This document shows, piece after piece, positions 41,501 through 48,821 of a stretch of DNA of 48,821 bases (position 1 is the stretch's first letter; every line of letters starts with the position of its first letter). The DNA is from CAYLUN01 sp964386865 (GTDB lineage: Bacteria; Verrucomicrobiota; Kiritimatiellia; RFP12; UBA1067). A program made the position numbers and the translations under genes. The DNA lies in assembly GCA_964386865.1 (NCBI GenBank), contig CAYLUN010000040.1:1-48821 (forward strand), written 5' to 3'. The notes below the pieces were generated by a model. That model was not told where the DNA came from and searched no databases. It saw nothing but the letters and a program-made list of their open reading frames with translations.

Positions 41501-42510
41501 GTCACCACTTTGAAATTGGCTGCGACGAGCCGGTTACCGATAATCTCCTGAAAACGGATCGCCAAGGGCCGGTGCCCGCTGTAGGAGATCGCCCGCCCCA
41601 AGGCCGGCAAGAGTCCGGGGTAAGCCCCGCCGTCGGTCGTGTGCGTGGCGACAATGGCCACGCGCGAGGCAGCCGGATTGGGCAGGCTCAACACGGTCGG
41701 CGCGGAGGCGTCTCCGTTGTAAGCCCAGCCGATCAACCGGCCGAGCAGACTCCACGCGCCCTGCGAGTTGCTGTGCGTGCCCCCCATCGCCCAGTTGTCC
41801 CAAATCGTCCAGTCGTCTTCGCTATCGCCGCGCAGTTCCAGGCAATACGCGCTGAGCGCCACCCGTCCGTAGCCGTAGTTCGCCCGCATGACCGCAGGCC
41901 GCCCCCCGCTATCGGTCGCTACAGTCGAAGGGTAATACTGCGGGTAGGTGGGCGTGTAATAGCTAAAGTCAAAGTAACCGCCGCCCTCGGACAGCCAGGC
42001 CTCCTGCGTGCCGCTCCCGAAGTTTGAATCCGTGATCGTCATGGTATTCTTGGCGTTCAGCGCATTACCATAGTAAGTGGCCGAGCAGAGGCCCAGCAGA
42101 TTAGGCCCGACACAGGCGAAAATCGCCCCGCCCTCGAGGCCTACAAACCCGCCTCCGGAATTGACATAGCCGCGGATCGCATTCTGGGCGGCAGCGGTAC
42201 TGAGGGCGTTCGTATCATCCGCGTAATGTCCGAAACCGGCGACGCTATGAGGAGAGCCGTCCTCTCCGGACGGGATGATCAGAACGTCAAAGTTCGCGCG
42301 TGTGAGCCGGCCCCGCGTGATGTCCGCCCTGCTGATCGCCATGGGGCGGTGCCCGACCGCGGCGACCGCGCGGTAAACGGCAAGCGTCTTGTCGGAGGCC
42401 GCGCCGGTTCCGCTGTAGATGGCGACGGCCAGATTGGTGACGGCCGCTTGCACAGACGCGCATAGGCCCACCGTCAGGCAATAGGCCAAGATACATACTA
42501 TTTTATTCAT
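38521..42510 (-). CDS. Large secreted multidomain protein with two amidotransferase-like N-terminal domains
   Basis: 1329 residues. Signal peptide (ILAYCLTVGLCASVQA, ~22). Residues ~24-270 and ~285-520 are two class I glutamine-amidotransferase-like (BPL_N-type) domains. The second keeps a nucleophile-elbow-like GICAGSFYAAS near residue 370; the first has GLEGGAIFACV at the same place, so the cysteine is lost. Next come a PKD/Ig-like region (~560-650), an InlB-B-type repeat (YGAVSGEGLYAPGTKVVL, WEDGSQ; ~735-800) and a putative-Ig domain (LPAGLAYEAATRTVKGVPTA; ~810-885). The C-terminal ~430 residues are beta-rich, with no family recognised. The 5' third is visibly less GC-rich than the rest, suggesting a fused origin. 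Start ATG 42510 begins the signal peptide. Confidence 0.75.
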   Translation of the reverse strand: MNKIVCILAYCLTVGLCASVQAAVTNLAVAIYSGTGAASDKTLAVYRAVAAVGHRPMAISRADITRGRLTRANFDVLIIPSGEDGSPHSVAGFGHYADDTNALSTAAAQNAIRGYVNSGGGFVGLEGGAIFACVGPNLLGLCSATYYGNALNAKNTMTITDSNFGSGTQEAWLSEGGGYFDFSYYTPTYPQYYPSTVATDSGGRPAVMRANYGYGRVALSAYCLELRGDSEDDWTIWDNWAMGGTHSNSQGAWSLLGRLIGWAYNGDASAPTVLSLPNPAASRVAIVATHTTDGGAYPGLLPALGRAISYSGHRPLAIRFQEIIGNRLVAANFKVVTFPGGYAYGYKTGLAGSEQKIRDFLSNGGSYFGICAGSFYAASNVVWQGQSYSYPLGIYPKPIVGEIADIVPWPGYALTPTLVSDTVLGGSLGTIQQMYYGGGYHEMPPVSPNMSIIASSRFTYSGSASNKADAVRYRYGQGRVFLITTHPEARAGSVEDWVYWDGFLNESSVTVVNPDNPWRVVHAVFNGWLANPRVPPAIKKRYPALSFVSFSEGASAAFGLTADDDADPDAGTRGMSNITWYVDGELKQTTKAGAPNAVTSEFTLRTDVGTVRGSAARVIEVRAVALDREGGETATNWTVRVNNVPAAQTVAFPALPAKALGDADFALGAAASSGLAVVYSNSNPAVVRIDAGVARIVGTGSAILTASQPGDFDFKAATPVRQTLTVKARVKADTPSGYGAVSGEGLYAPGTKVVLTARPSAGCAFLRWEDGSQSAARSFTMPNANVAVSAWFKPATNVPPSTVASPGPRQAMVGVYYAQPLEVQSESLPTVTVTGLPAGLAYEAATRTVKGVPTAAVSNKVVTVTARNVNKTPGTNSFVITVAPLDARAQGAFSGYAADTDGEAYAVAGLLTATVSAQGAVSARVAAQAGAVSFTGKSWDSASGGVFRATMKTAKGETLTLAQDVSAAWDAAGLAGSLAGGAFSNAALKVRAQRNASAAKAAADYAAATYALARYKGYYTVALPPEAELEAPGAAGNVPLGSGWLALTVKDGGAVALAGKLADGTALSGASTLLVLAVDGAVDEVAYVPFLFPLYSARGGFSGVLEILPGAPAPTGNVVVASEDFAQAWRYPGRAPTAKPAQTEDRFALAAGVSGGWYSPLADLRRYYSNAWFAADGNAVSNVYASGAYTAAVGIVTSALPEEALRFDPKSGVISLPAGKAPVYDSAASNTVYAVTNPAVATLTVLKATGLFSGTFNLYYEYRDQKGSLQLKTVPVTHEGALTPVRAAPDLEPSGRGFYLVPDTWKTPGAKPVTYPLKRSYGVEIRDEE

Positions 42511-42518
42511 AATGTAGA

Positions 42519-42547
42519 ATTTTAGCGGACTTGGAGAAACATGTCAA
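42519..42547 (-). promoter_or_regulatory. Strong sigma-70-type promoter of the large multidomain gene
   Basis: Minus-strand TTGACA (42542-42547), a 17-bp spacer and TAAAAT (42519-42524) make a near-consensus promoter. Only eight bases separate the -10 box from the ATG at 42510, so the transcript would be leaderless or nearly so. Confidence 0.65.
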
Positions 42548-42628
42548 CCGGCCGGGCACGAACAGCGGTGCGTTACCGTGTGCAGGCTTGTCATATTTCG
42601 CTCGAAGAGGCCCGAAAACGCTGACCGG

Positions 42629-43477
42629 TCACCTTGCGAGCGCTTGCCCGATCGCTTCGGCCACTTGCTTTCCGAGCAGGTCGTAGCCGTCGTTATTGAA
42701 ATGGACGTCTTTCGGGTTCTGAACCTTGGCGAGATGCGGGGTGATGAAGGTGAAGAGGTCGTCGATCGCGACACCCTGCTTCGCCATCACCTCGGCGGCG
42801 ACGCGGTTCTTCTCGACGATCTGCTCAGCCGCCTTCGGCCCATCCTTGGTGTCGGGCGGAACCGGCGTGGTGCTCGCCCAGACCAGCTTCGCGCCGGTGG
42901 CCTTCATTCGCGTGATCAGCGTCTCCAGCCGCTGCTGATAGTCGGCGGCGGGCGTGGCGCGGTCATGGATGCCGAAGTTGAAGTGGATCACGTCCCACTT
43001 GCCGTCGCCGAGCCAGACCTCGATCTTCTTGAGCCCGTTGGCCGTGGGGCCGCAATTCTCCGGCGCGCGGTGAACGTTGGCCTTGCCCGCCAGCGCTTGG
43101 CGCGCGGCCAGCGTGTAACCGCGCGACACCGAGTCGCCGATGAGCAGCACGCGCGGCAGCCCCGACACGTCCTTCACGTAGTCCCACGCCTGCGCGCTGC
43201 CCTTGACGCGGCCCGCCTTGTAAAGGGGCAGGTAGAAGCCGCCGAGGTTCTCCTGCAGCACGCGCTCCCACGCCTGCTCCTCCGGCGAGAGCTTGGCGAC
43301 CAGCGCCGCGTACTTCGCGTCGAGGGCGGTCGCGGCCGCCTGCTTTTTCGCCTCCGCCTCCTTGGCGTTCGTGGGCTCGCCCTTGGGCTGCGCGGTCGCC
43401 GTCGCATCAGCCGCATACAGGGCCGCCAGCGGGGCCAGCATGAGGCTTGCAAGTGTAGCCAATACGCTCAGTCTCAT
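42629..43477 (-). CDS. SGNH/GDSL-type hydrolase, secreted
   Basis: 282 residues. Signal peptide (LASLMLAPLAALYAA), an alanine/lysine-rich coiled segment (~35-65), then an SGNH esterase domain. Block I is VLLIGDSVSRGYT (Ser116), block III is IHFNFGIHD, and block V is DVHFNNDGY (Asp257, His259). Such enzymes often remove acetyl groups from polysaccharides. ATG 43477 has GGGAG upstream and follows the beta-helix gene by 27 bp, so it probably closes the DUF1080/beta-helix operon. The large multidomain gene downstream has its own promoter. A 3' fragment of a second copy lies at 38271-38396. Confidence 0.9.
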   Translation of the reverse strand: MRLSVLATLASLMLAPLAALYAADATATAQPKGEPTNAKEAEAKKQAAATALDAKYAALVAKLSPEEQAWERVLQENLGGFYLPLYKAGRVKGSAQAWDYVKDVSGLPRVLLIGDSVSRGYTLAARQALAGKANVHRAPENCGPTANGLKKIEVWLGDGKWDVIHFNFGIHDRATPAADYQQRLETLITRMKATGAKLVWASTTPVPPDTKDGPKAAEQIVEKNRVAAEVMAKQGVAIDDLFTFITPHLAKVQNPKDVHFNNDGYDLLGKQVAEAIGQALAR

Positions 43478-43504
43478 TTGATGTCTCCCTTTGTTGATGA
43501 ACGA

Positions 43505-45673
43505 TTAAGGCGTCTGCACCGCGCCCTCGCACCGCAGCGCGCCCGCCGCCGAGCGGTTGTGCCTCAGCAGGACGCCGGCCGGCCCGCGCTCGACGCGGAT
43601 GCCGCTGTCCGGGTGCGCGAACGAGCACCCCTCGACGATGACGTCGCGCAGCGCGCCCTGAATCACGACGCTGCCGCTGTTGTCGGTTGTCAGCCGCGCG
43701 CGGCGGTGCACCACGTTCTGCGTGACCGCCCCGTCGAACGCGCCGGCCGGCCGCACGCTGCCGCCGACCGTGATCGAGTTCAAGCCCTCGCTCAGCTCGT
43801 TGTCGAAAAACTGCACGTTGAAGTTGGGGCAGAGGTACGTCTCGCTCGCCATGCCGTAGTGGAGCAGCGACGCGCAGCGCACTAAGCGGTTGTCGGCGTA
43901 GATGACGTCCAGCGCGGTGCCGAAGCCGGCGTTCACCCAGTTGGCGTCCTCGAAGCGGTTGCCTACGATCAGCGCGCGGCCGCACATCGGAACGATGGTG
44001 ATGACGCTGTGCGCGTCCGGCGCCACGGCGAACGGATCCGACAGCGTCCAGTCGCGGCCCGCGAACGCGGCGACGCTGCGCCACTGGCCCGCGCCCTTGC
44101 CGCTGACCACGCAGGCGACCGCCTTGCGCCACAGGCCGCTGCGCGCGTCGGCCCACTTCTCGAAGGCCGGATCCGCGGCGAGCGTCAGCTTCGCTCCACG
44201 AACCGCCGCCAGCTCGCCGCGGTAGGCCGTACCGCCCCGGTCAAAGGTGAACGAGAAGTCGGCCTGGTGCGCATTCTGTGACTCGTGCCGGTTGCGGGCG
44301 TAATAGATGTCCTGCCCCACGCCTGCGATGTTCTGGTAGGCCGTGGGATAGGTGCTGACGAATGTGTTGTCCTCGACGATAACCGCGCGCGCGCCGCCGA
44401 GCGAGCAGGGCGATTTTCCGGCGAGGATGCGGTTTCGCGCGACCACGCCGAACTCGCCCAGCTTCAAACCCTCGCCCTTAGCGATGAGGTCGCAGTCGGT
44501 GACCTCGAAGTTTCGCCCCAGCCGCGCCACTAAGCCTTCCGGCCGCTTGTTGCCGTCCAGCGCCCACAGGTGGTCGACGCGCACGCGAACCCGGCGCAGC
44601 CGCACGTCGCCATAGCCGTCGATTCCGGTGCGATGCTCCAAGGGCAGGTAGAGGCTCAGGTCCTCGATGCCGAACGACGGGCCGCTGATCAGATTTGCCG
44701 GCGGCTTGGCTTCGGCTTCCTTGGCAAGCCCCCGATCTCCTCCGCCGTCGAGGTTAAATGTGCCGCTGCCCCACCAGAGCGTGACCAGCCCCATGCCTTC
44801 GCCTTTCAGTACCGTTCTCGGCGGAAGCTCCAGGGGGCCGCTCAGATGATAACGCCCGGCTGGAAAGTAGACGACTCCGCCGCCGTTGCTTTTGGACTTG
44901 GCCAAGGCGGCAGACACGCCCTCGCTGCGGTCAACAGGCTGGCCATACTTGAGCAGCGTATGGCGCATCTCACGAACCGCCCCGAGTCCGCTCGTCTCAA
45001 GCACGCTGTAGACGTTGGTCGGCCACAACTCAGGCGCGGTGATGGTCACTGTGCCCGCCTCGCACCAGGCAGAGACGCCGCCTTGGCCGCTGTGCACGCG
45101 AACCGCGTAGTTGCCCGCCGCCAGACCGGCAGGCGCCGAGCAGCGCAACGCCCAACCGTCGGCGGCTTCGGCGCGCAGCGCGACAGACGCGCCGCTCGCC
45201 GGCACCAGTCGGACACGCACGCTCGCCGGGTCGTTGCCCAGACACTTGCCAAAGACCCGCACCCAGCCTCCGGGAGTTACGCAAGACCCGGCATCGCCCT
45301 GCAACCACCAGACGTCGGGGCGGTTCAGCAGCACGGGGGTCGAGCGCACCCCGTCCGCCACGACCCGGCAGGCGAATACCCCTGGCCTCGAATCAACGGG
45401 GATGACGAACTTGAGCGCGTCATCAACCGGTTGAAGCGCTGTCGGCGTGATCCATCTCAGTGGGGTCTGCTTGTCTCCCGCCGGATCGCCGTCGTCCAGA
45501 CGCGCAAACTCGACCGCGGGCTGCGCACCGAATCCAACGCCGCGCAGGAGCACCGTCTCGTCCGGCCGCACCGGATCGGAGGCCCACGCAATCTGCGGGA
45601 TTTCGCCAAGCCCTGCCAGGGCGGCGCACGGGACAGATAACAGAGCGGCAAGAATGCGATCGGGGTACTTCAT
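43505..45673 (-). CDS. Secreted right-handed beta-helix protein with N-terminal IPT/TIG-like domains (paralog B)
   Basis: 722 residues with a signal peptide (ILAALLSVPCAALAG). Residues ~25-230 hold two Ig-like (IPT/TIG-type) domains, opened by WASDPVRPDETVLLRGVGFG and VTPGGWVRVFGKCLG. From ~245 a pectate-lyase-like beta-helix begins (SNGGGVVYFPAGRYHLSGPL, LPPRTVLKGEGMGLVTL), with rungs such as GIEDLSLYLP, VTDCDLIAKGEG, VIVEDNTFVS and DVIVEGCSFAHP. It shares its layout and many positions with the preceding gene (45670-47859). Its ATG overlaps that gene's stop as ATGA. No catalytic residues are evident; a polysaccharide-active or adhesive role is inferred from the fold and neighbours. Confidence 0.83.
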   Translation of the reverse strand: MKYPDRILAALLSVPCAALAGLGEIPQIAWASDPVRPDETVLLRGVGFGAQPAVEFARLDDGDPAGDKQTPLRWITPTALQPVDDALKFVIPVDSRPGVFACRVVADGVRSTPVLLNRPDVWWLQGDAGSCVTPGGWVRVFGKCLGNDPASVRVRLVPASGASVALRAEAADGWALRCSAPAGLAAGNYAVRVHSGQGGVSAWCEAGTVTITAPELWPTNVYSVLETSGLGAVREMRHTLLKYGQPVDRSEGVSAALAKSKSNGGGVVYFPAGRYHLSGPLELPPRTVLKGEGMGLVTLWWGSGTFNLDGGGDRGLAKEAEAKPPANLISGPSFGIEDLSLYLPLEHRTGIDGYGDVRLRRVRVRVDHLWALDGNKRPEGLVARLGRNFEVTDCDLIAKGEGLKLGEFGVVARNRILAGKSPCSLGGARAVIVEDNTFVSTYPTAYQNIAGVGQDIYYARNRHESQNAHQADFSFTFDRGGTAYRGELAAVRGAKLTLAADPAFEKWADARSGLWRKAVACVVSGKGAGQWRSVAAFAGRDWTLSDPFAVAPDAHSVITIVPMCGRALIVGNRFEDANWVNAGFGTALDVIYADNRLVRCASLLHYGMASETYLCPNFNVQFFDNELSEGLNSITVGGSVRPAGAFDGAVTQNVVHRRARLTTDNSGSVVIQGALRDVIVEGCSFAHPDSGIRVERGPAGVLLRHNRSAAGALRCEGAVQTP

Positions 45674-47859
45674 TGGGCCTTCTTTTGCGCCGGCGCACCC
45701 GCGCTTGCGGGCTGCTCTTCTTTCACGGGCAGGGCGACGGACTCGAAGGTGTTGCCTCGCAGCAGCGTGCCACGTGCGGTCGCCTTGACCGTGATGCCGG
45801 TCTCCGCGTTTCGCACGGCGCAGTTCTCGACCAGCGTGTCTTCGGCAGGGCCGCTGATGATGATGCTGGCATTGTTGTGCAGAACGTTGCGCCGGAATAT
45901 CGTGCCGCGGACCAGGGTGCCGTCAAAGGCCTTGGCCTCGTCGTTGCCCACGGTACCGAGACTCGCACTGCGATGCCCGTACCCGTTACCTTCGAGGATC
46001 TCGTTGTCGAGGAACTGGCAGTACCACGAAGGCTGATAGCCCCAGCCGTGCGGGTTCAAGCCCCACACCACAAAGCCGTCCATGCGCGAGCCCTTGTTCT
46101 CCGCGACGATGGTGTCGTGCGCCGCCGCATAGAGCTGGAACGCCCCGCCGTCCTCGAAGGTGTTTCCGATGAAGAGATTCTGCCCGCGGAACGGGGCGAT
46201 CGAGATGCGGGAGGTCGCGTCCGGAGAAACGCCCCACGGCTGATCCACCTGCCACTCGCGCCCGCTATGGGCAACTACGAAACGGTATTGCCCCGCGCCC
46301 GTGCCGTCCAGAATCTGCACGGCGGCACCAACCCAGTTGGTATGCGGTTTCGGCGCGTAGTCTTTGAAAACCGGATCAGACGACAACGTCACCTTCGTTC
46401 CGTCGACAGCGGCGACCGTCCCGAAATAGGCCCCGCCCGCCGCATCGAGCGTCATCATCTCGCGGTCCGCTCCGAACATCTGACGGACGCGGTTGTTGGC
46501 AAAGTAGATGTATCGGCAGCTGTTGCTCCAGAACGTCGTGATGTCGTTGCCGATGGCCAGCAGGTTGTTTCCCTCCACAAGATTCTCTTCAAAGATCAGC
46601 CGTTCGGTGTTCTCGATGCTGTAGCCGCGGCCGCCGTAGCGGATCTGGTTGCGGGCGATGAGGCCGGTCTTGGCCTTCATGACGCGTACGCCGTAGTAGC
46701 TCGCGTAGATGTCGCAGTCGGTGATCTCAAAATTGGAACCGCGCAACAGCACGGCTGCGCCGCACTCTTTGTGACTGGCCGGTCCTTTGCGTCCGCGAAA
46801 CTCCTTGCCGAAATCTTCGATCATGAAAAAGGCGTTCGCCCGGATGCGGACCTGCCGGAGGAACATCCGCTTGGACGTTGCGGTATCGGCGATTACGTTG
46901 CGGTGCTGCTGGCAGTAGAGGCTGAGCGACTCGACGCCGAAATCAGCGCCCGTGATCAGCTCGGCGGGCGGCGTTTCCAAATCTGGCCAGTACAGGCTCG
47001 TCAGCGCCATGGACTCGCCCCGCAGCACGGTGTTCGTCGGAATCTTGAGCGCGTCCTTAACCGCATACCGCCCGCGCGGCAGGTAGACGATTCCGCCGCC
47101 GTTGGTCTCCGCCGCTTTCAGCGCGGCCGCCAGCGCCTCCGCCGGCTTCGGCCCGAAGTCCCTCACGTTGAAGAGGTCGCTTTTCCACACCGCCCGAGGC
47201 CGGACTGTCACGGCTCCCCCGTTTTGCCACGCCGCCTCGCCGCGCAGTCCGTTATGCACGGACAGGTCATACTCGCCCGGCGCGATCCCGGCGGGCAGCG
47301 CGAACGCCAGCTCGTAACCGCTGCTTTCACGCGGCAGAAGCTCGATGCACGTTCCGTCGGCGGCGCGAAGCCGCGCGCGGCTCTGGCCGCCGAAATAGAG
47401 CGACTTGCCGAACACGCGCAGCCACCCGCCAGGCGTTGCGGTCTCACCGCCGTCTCCGTTCCACCACCAGACCACCGGCTCGTTGAGCCATTCTGTTTTC
47501 GAAATGCGCTCCCCCTCTCGAACGCGGCACGCCCACACGTTCAGCGGACGGTTGTCCGGCACGACGGCTTTCAGCGACTGCGCGCCCGTCTGTAACACAT
47601 TCAGCGCGGTCCACGACTCGGCGGCACTCGTATCGCTCAGCTCCACCACGCTGTTGCTGGTGAACCCCTCGCCTGTCAGCAGCACGGTCTCGCCCGGCCG
47701 CACCGGATCCGAGGCCCAAAGAACGCTGGCCTCGCCCGCAGCGCCGGAAGAGGCCAGCAGCGCAACCAGCGCAACCCTGACAAGCGGATAGGCTTTTGTG
47801 CTGTTACTCATGCGTGAACGCGCCTTTCGCAAGCGGCTGAATTCGGTTCTCTGTTTCAT
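45670..47859 (-). CDS. Secreted right-handed beta-helix protein with N-terminal IPT/TIG-like domains (paralog A)
   Basis: 729 residues. The hydrophobic signal (VRVALVALLASSGAAG, ~27-42) is preceded by an unusually long basic stretch. A shorter start at ATG 47811 would give a normal signal peptide, but the ATG at 47859 overlaps the upstream stop as ATGA, so I keep it. Two Ig-like domains follow (WASDPVRPGETVLLTGEGF; ATPGGWLRVFGKSL), then a beta-helix (TNGGGIVYLPRGRYAVKDAL, IPTNTVLRGESMALTSL, VESLSLYCQQH, EITDCDIYASYYGV, LIFEENLVEGN). It aligns along its length with the next gene. The C terminus is a short Pro/Ala/Lys-rich tail. The function is unknown; it is probably part of an outer-surface glycan-handling operon. 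Confidence 0.83.
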   Translation of the reverse strand: MKQRTEFSRLRKARSRMSNSTKAYPLVRVALVALLASSGAAGEASVLWASDPVRPGETVLLTGEGFTSNSVVELSDTSAAESWTALNVLQTGAQSLKAVVPDNRPLNVWACRVREGERISKTEWLNEPVVWWWNGDGGETATPGGWLRVFGKSLYFGGQSRARLRAADGTCIELLPRESSGYELAFALPAGIAPGEYDLSVHNGLRGEAAWQNGGAVTVRPRAVWKSDLFNVRDFGPKPAEALAAALKAAETNGGGIVYLPRGRYAVKDALKIPTNTVLRGESMALTSLYWPDLETPPAELITGADFGVESLSLYCQQHRNVIADTATSKRMFLRQVRIRANAFFMIEDFGKEFRGRKGPASHKECGAAVLLRGSNFEITDCDIYASYYGVRVMKAKTGLIARNQIRYGGRGYSIENTERLIFEENLVEGNNLLAIGNDITTFWSNSCRYIYFANNRVRQMFGADREMMTLDAAGGAYFGTVAAVDGTKVTLSSDPVFKDYAPKPHTNWVGAAVQILDGTGAGQYRFVVAHSGREWQVDQPWGVSPDATSRISIAPFRGQNLFIGNTFEDGGAFQLYAAAHDTIVAENKGSRMDGFVVWGLNPHGWGYQPSWYCQFLDNEILEGNGYGHRSASLGTVGNDEAKAFDGTLVRGTIFRRNVLHNNASIIISGPAEDTLVENCAVRNAETGITVKATARGTLLRGNTFESVALPVKEEQPASAGAPAQKKAQ

Positions 47860-48821
47860 GGCAGTTCGGCGATCAGCACGTTGCGGTACCAGGCCTCGCT
47901 GGGCGGGCCGCCATGGATCTGCAGGGCGATGATTCCGAACAGCGGGATCGCCGCGTCCTTCTCGGTGTAATCGGTCGCGCGAACCCCGTTAACGTAAAGC
48001 TGGATGCGGCCGCCTTCGCAGCGGATTTCGTACTGATTCCAGTCGTCCGCCTTCAGGCACGCGAGCATCTGCGGGCGGTTCTCGCTCTCGCCCAGCATGC
48101 GCCGGCGCCGCGACTCGTCGTACAGCTTGCCCCAATATCCGCCGTCCTTGCCCGCCGACAGGTCCGCCTGATAGCCAGACACCTCGTGATGGTTGGGTAT
48201 CCGCTGGGAGCGGATCTGAATGCCCCCGTTGCAGGGGCCCAGCAGCTTGCACTCGGCTCGCAGAATGAAGTTGGTGTAGAACCGTGTTGTGGCCAGGAAC
48301 TCGTTGCGAGGAACCGGCGCCTTGAGGCTGCCGCCCACGACCGCGCCGTCCGTGATGCGGAAGCTGTTGGTCGTGTCGCCCTCCCACCCGTCGAACGTCT
48401 TGCCGTTGAAGAACGGCTTGAAGCACAGAAAGAGCAGCGCCTCCTGCAAGCGCGGCTGCTGCTCCGGCGCCGCCGCGTCCAGCGCCGCGCTCAGCGCCGC
48501 CGCCACCTCGCGCGCCGAAAACTCCTGCGCGGCCAGCCGCGCAGCCTTACGGACATTCGGATCCGCGGCCGCAAGCTGCTCGATCAGAAAAGCGGGGCCC
48601 TCGCTTTTGCGAACCAGAATCGCGCCCCGCGTCGCGCCCATGCGATACGTCACAGGCACATCCGCTGCGCGCACGTGGTCGTACAGCGCCTTCGCGATGT
48701 CAGCGTGTCCGAGTTCCAGCTGCCGCTCGGCGGCCAGCAGGCACCCCGCCGCGGCGTCCGGGCGCAACGCCGCGTCGCCCGAGCGCAGCGCGGCCCGCAG
48801 CGTTTCGACGCTGCCGGACGT
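47856..48821 (-). CDS. DUF1080 (3-keto-disaccharide hydrolase-type) protein, 5'-truncated by the window
   Basis: The frame is open to the right edge, so the N terminus is missing; 321 residues are visible. The first ~115 are alpha-helical and alanine-rich, with HEAT/PBS-lyase-like character (LAAADPNVRKAARLAAQEF). The rest is a DUF1080 domain, a concanavalin-like beta-sandwich: FKPFFNGKTFDGWEGD, FRITDGAVVGG, LRAECKLLGPCNGGIQIRSQ, DDWNQYEIRCEGGRIQLYVNGV, and IALQIHGGPPSEAWYRNVLI. Domains of this family hydrolyse 3-keto-disaccharides or bind glycans. The stop overlaps the next gene's ATG (ATGA). It is the first visible gene of a coupled four-gene operon. Confidence 0.9.
   Translation of the reverse strand, partial: TSGSVETLRAALRSGDAALRPDAAAGCLLAAERQLELGHADIAKALYDHVRAADVPVTYRMGATRGAILVRKSEGPAFLIEQLAAADPNVRKAARLAAQEFSAREVAAALSAALDAAAPEQQPRLQEALLFLCFKPFFNGKTFDGWEGDTTNSFRITDGAVVGGSLKAPVPRNEFLATTRFYTNFILRAECKLLGPCNGGIQIRSQRIPNHHEVSGYQADLSAGKDGGYWGKLYDESRRRRMLGESENRPQMLACLKADDWNQYEIRCEGGRIQLYVNGVRATDYTEKDAAIPLFGIIALQIHGGPPSEAWYRNVLIAELP

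Overview
The window is about 48.8 kb of GC-rich bacterial DNA that looks like a member of the PVC superphylum, most likely Kiritimatiellota. This placement is an inference. It rests on the partial 16S rRNA gene at the left edge, on the many secreted polysaccharide-active proteins (GH115, a clan GH-A hydrolase, a DUF2961/GH172-type protein, a sulfatase, DUF1080, several right-handed beta-helix proteins, SGNH hydrolase, NPCBM), on a protein with FxxN/GGA repeats like those of chlamydial Pmp proteins, and on numerous dispersed palindromic repeats. No gene here is a definitive taxonomic marker apart from the 16S fragment. Almost everything is transcribed from the minus strand.

Left part (1-11.7 kb): the 5' end of a 16S rRNA gene with two tandem promoter candidates; a UV-damage endonuclease (uvsE, plus strand); then a glucuronoxylan and glucuronate utilisation locus. 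On the minus strand this runs: a 118-residue remnant gene, a GH115 alpha-glucuronidase, an SSS-family Na+/solute symporter, uxaC, and an SDR-type D-mannonate oxidoreductase. A XylR-type regulator (LacI-like sensor plus AraC-type DNA-binding domain) is divergently transcribed, and an intact clan GH-A glycosidase lies beyond it. The remnant is an internally deleted copy of that glycosidase. Both copies keep the same upstream region, including a 37-bp element just above the -35 box. A 130-bp MITE-like element with 17-bp terminal inverted repeats and an 8-bp target duplication sits at the far edge of that element in front of the intact gene.

Middle (11.7-28.9 kb): a large secreted EF-hand / Pmp-repeat / metallo-beta-lactamase fusion; a DUF1566 protein with a collagen-like insert; housekeeping genes (apgM-type phosphoglycerate mutase, CCA nucleotidyltransferase, hisC, fmt, an RluA-family pseudouridine synthase); a DUF2961 lipoprotein; an MFS transporter / SDR / RraA-family operon; and an M55 D-aminopeptidase.

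Right part (28.9-48.8 kb): secreted polysaccharide-acting and proteolytic genes. These are a large beta-helix protein, a sulfatase with a C-terminal binding domain, a zinc metallopeptidase with an NPCBM domain, a decayed lyase-like pseudogene, a URO-D-family protein coupled to a DUF3472 protein, a 1329-residue multidomain protein with two glutamine-amidotransferase-like domains flanked by SGNH sequence, and a translationally coupled operon (DUF1080, two paralogous beta-helix proteins, SGNH hydrolase) that runs off the right edge.

The intergenic regions hold several families of short hairpins whose stems vary in a compensatory way while the loops stay constant. No tRNA, CRISPR array, transposase gene or convincing T-tailed terminator was seen. 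All functional calls come from motif reading; no database search was run.
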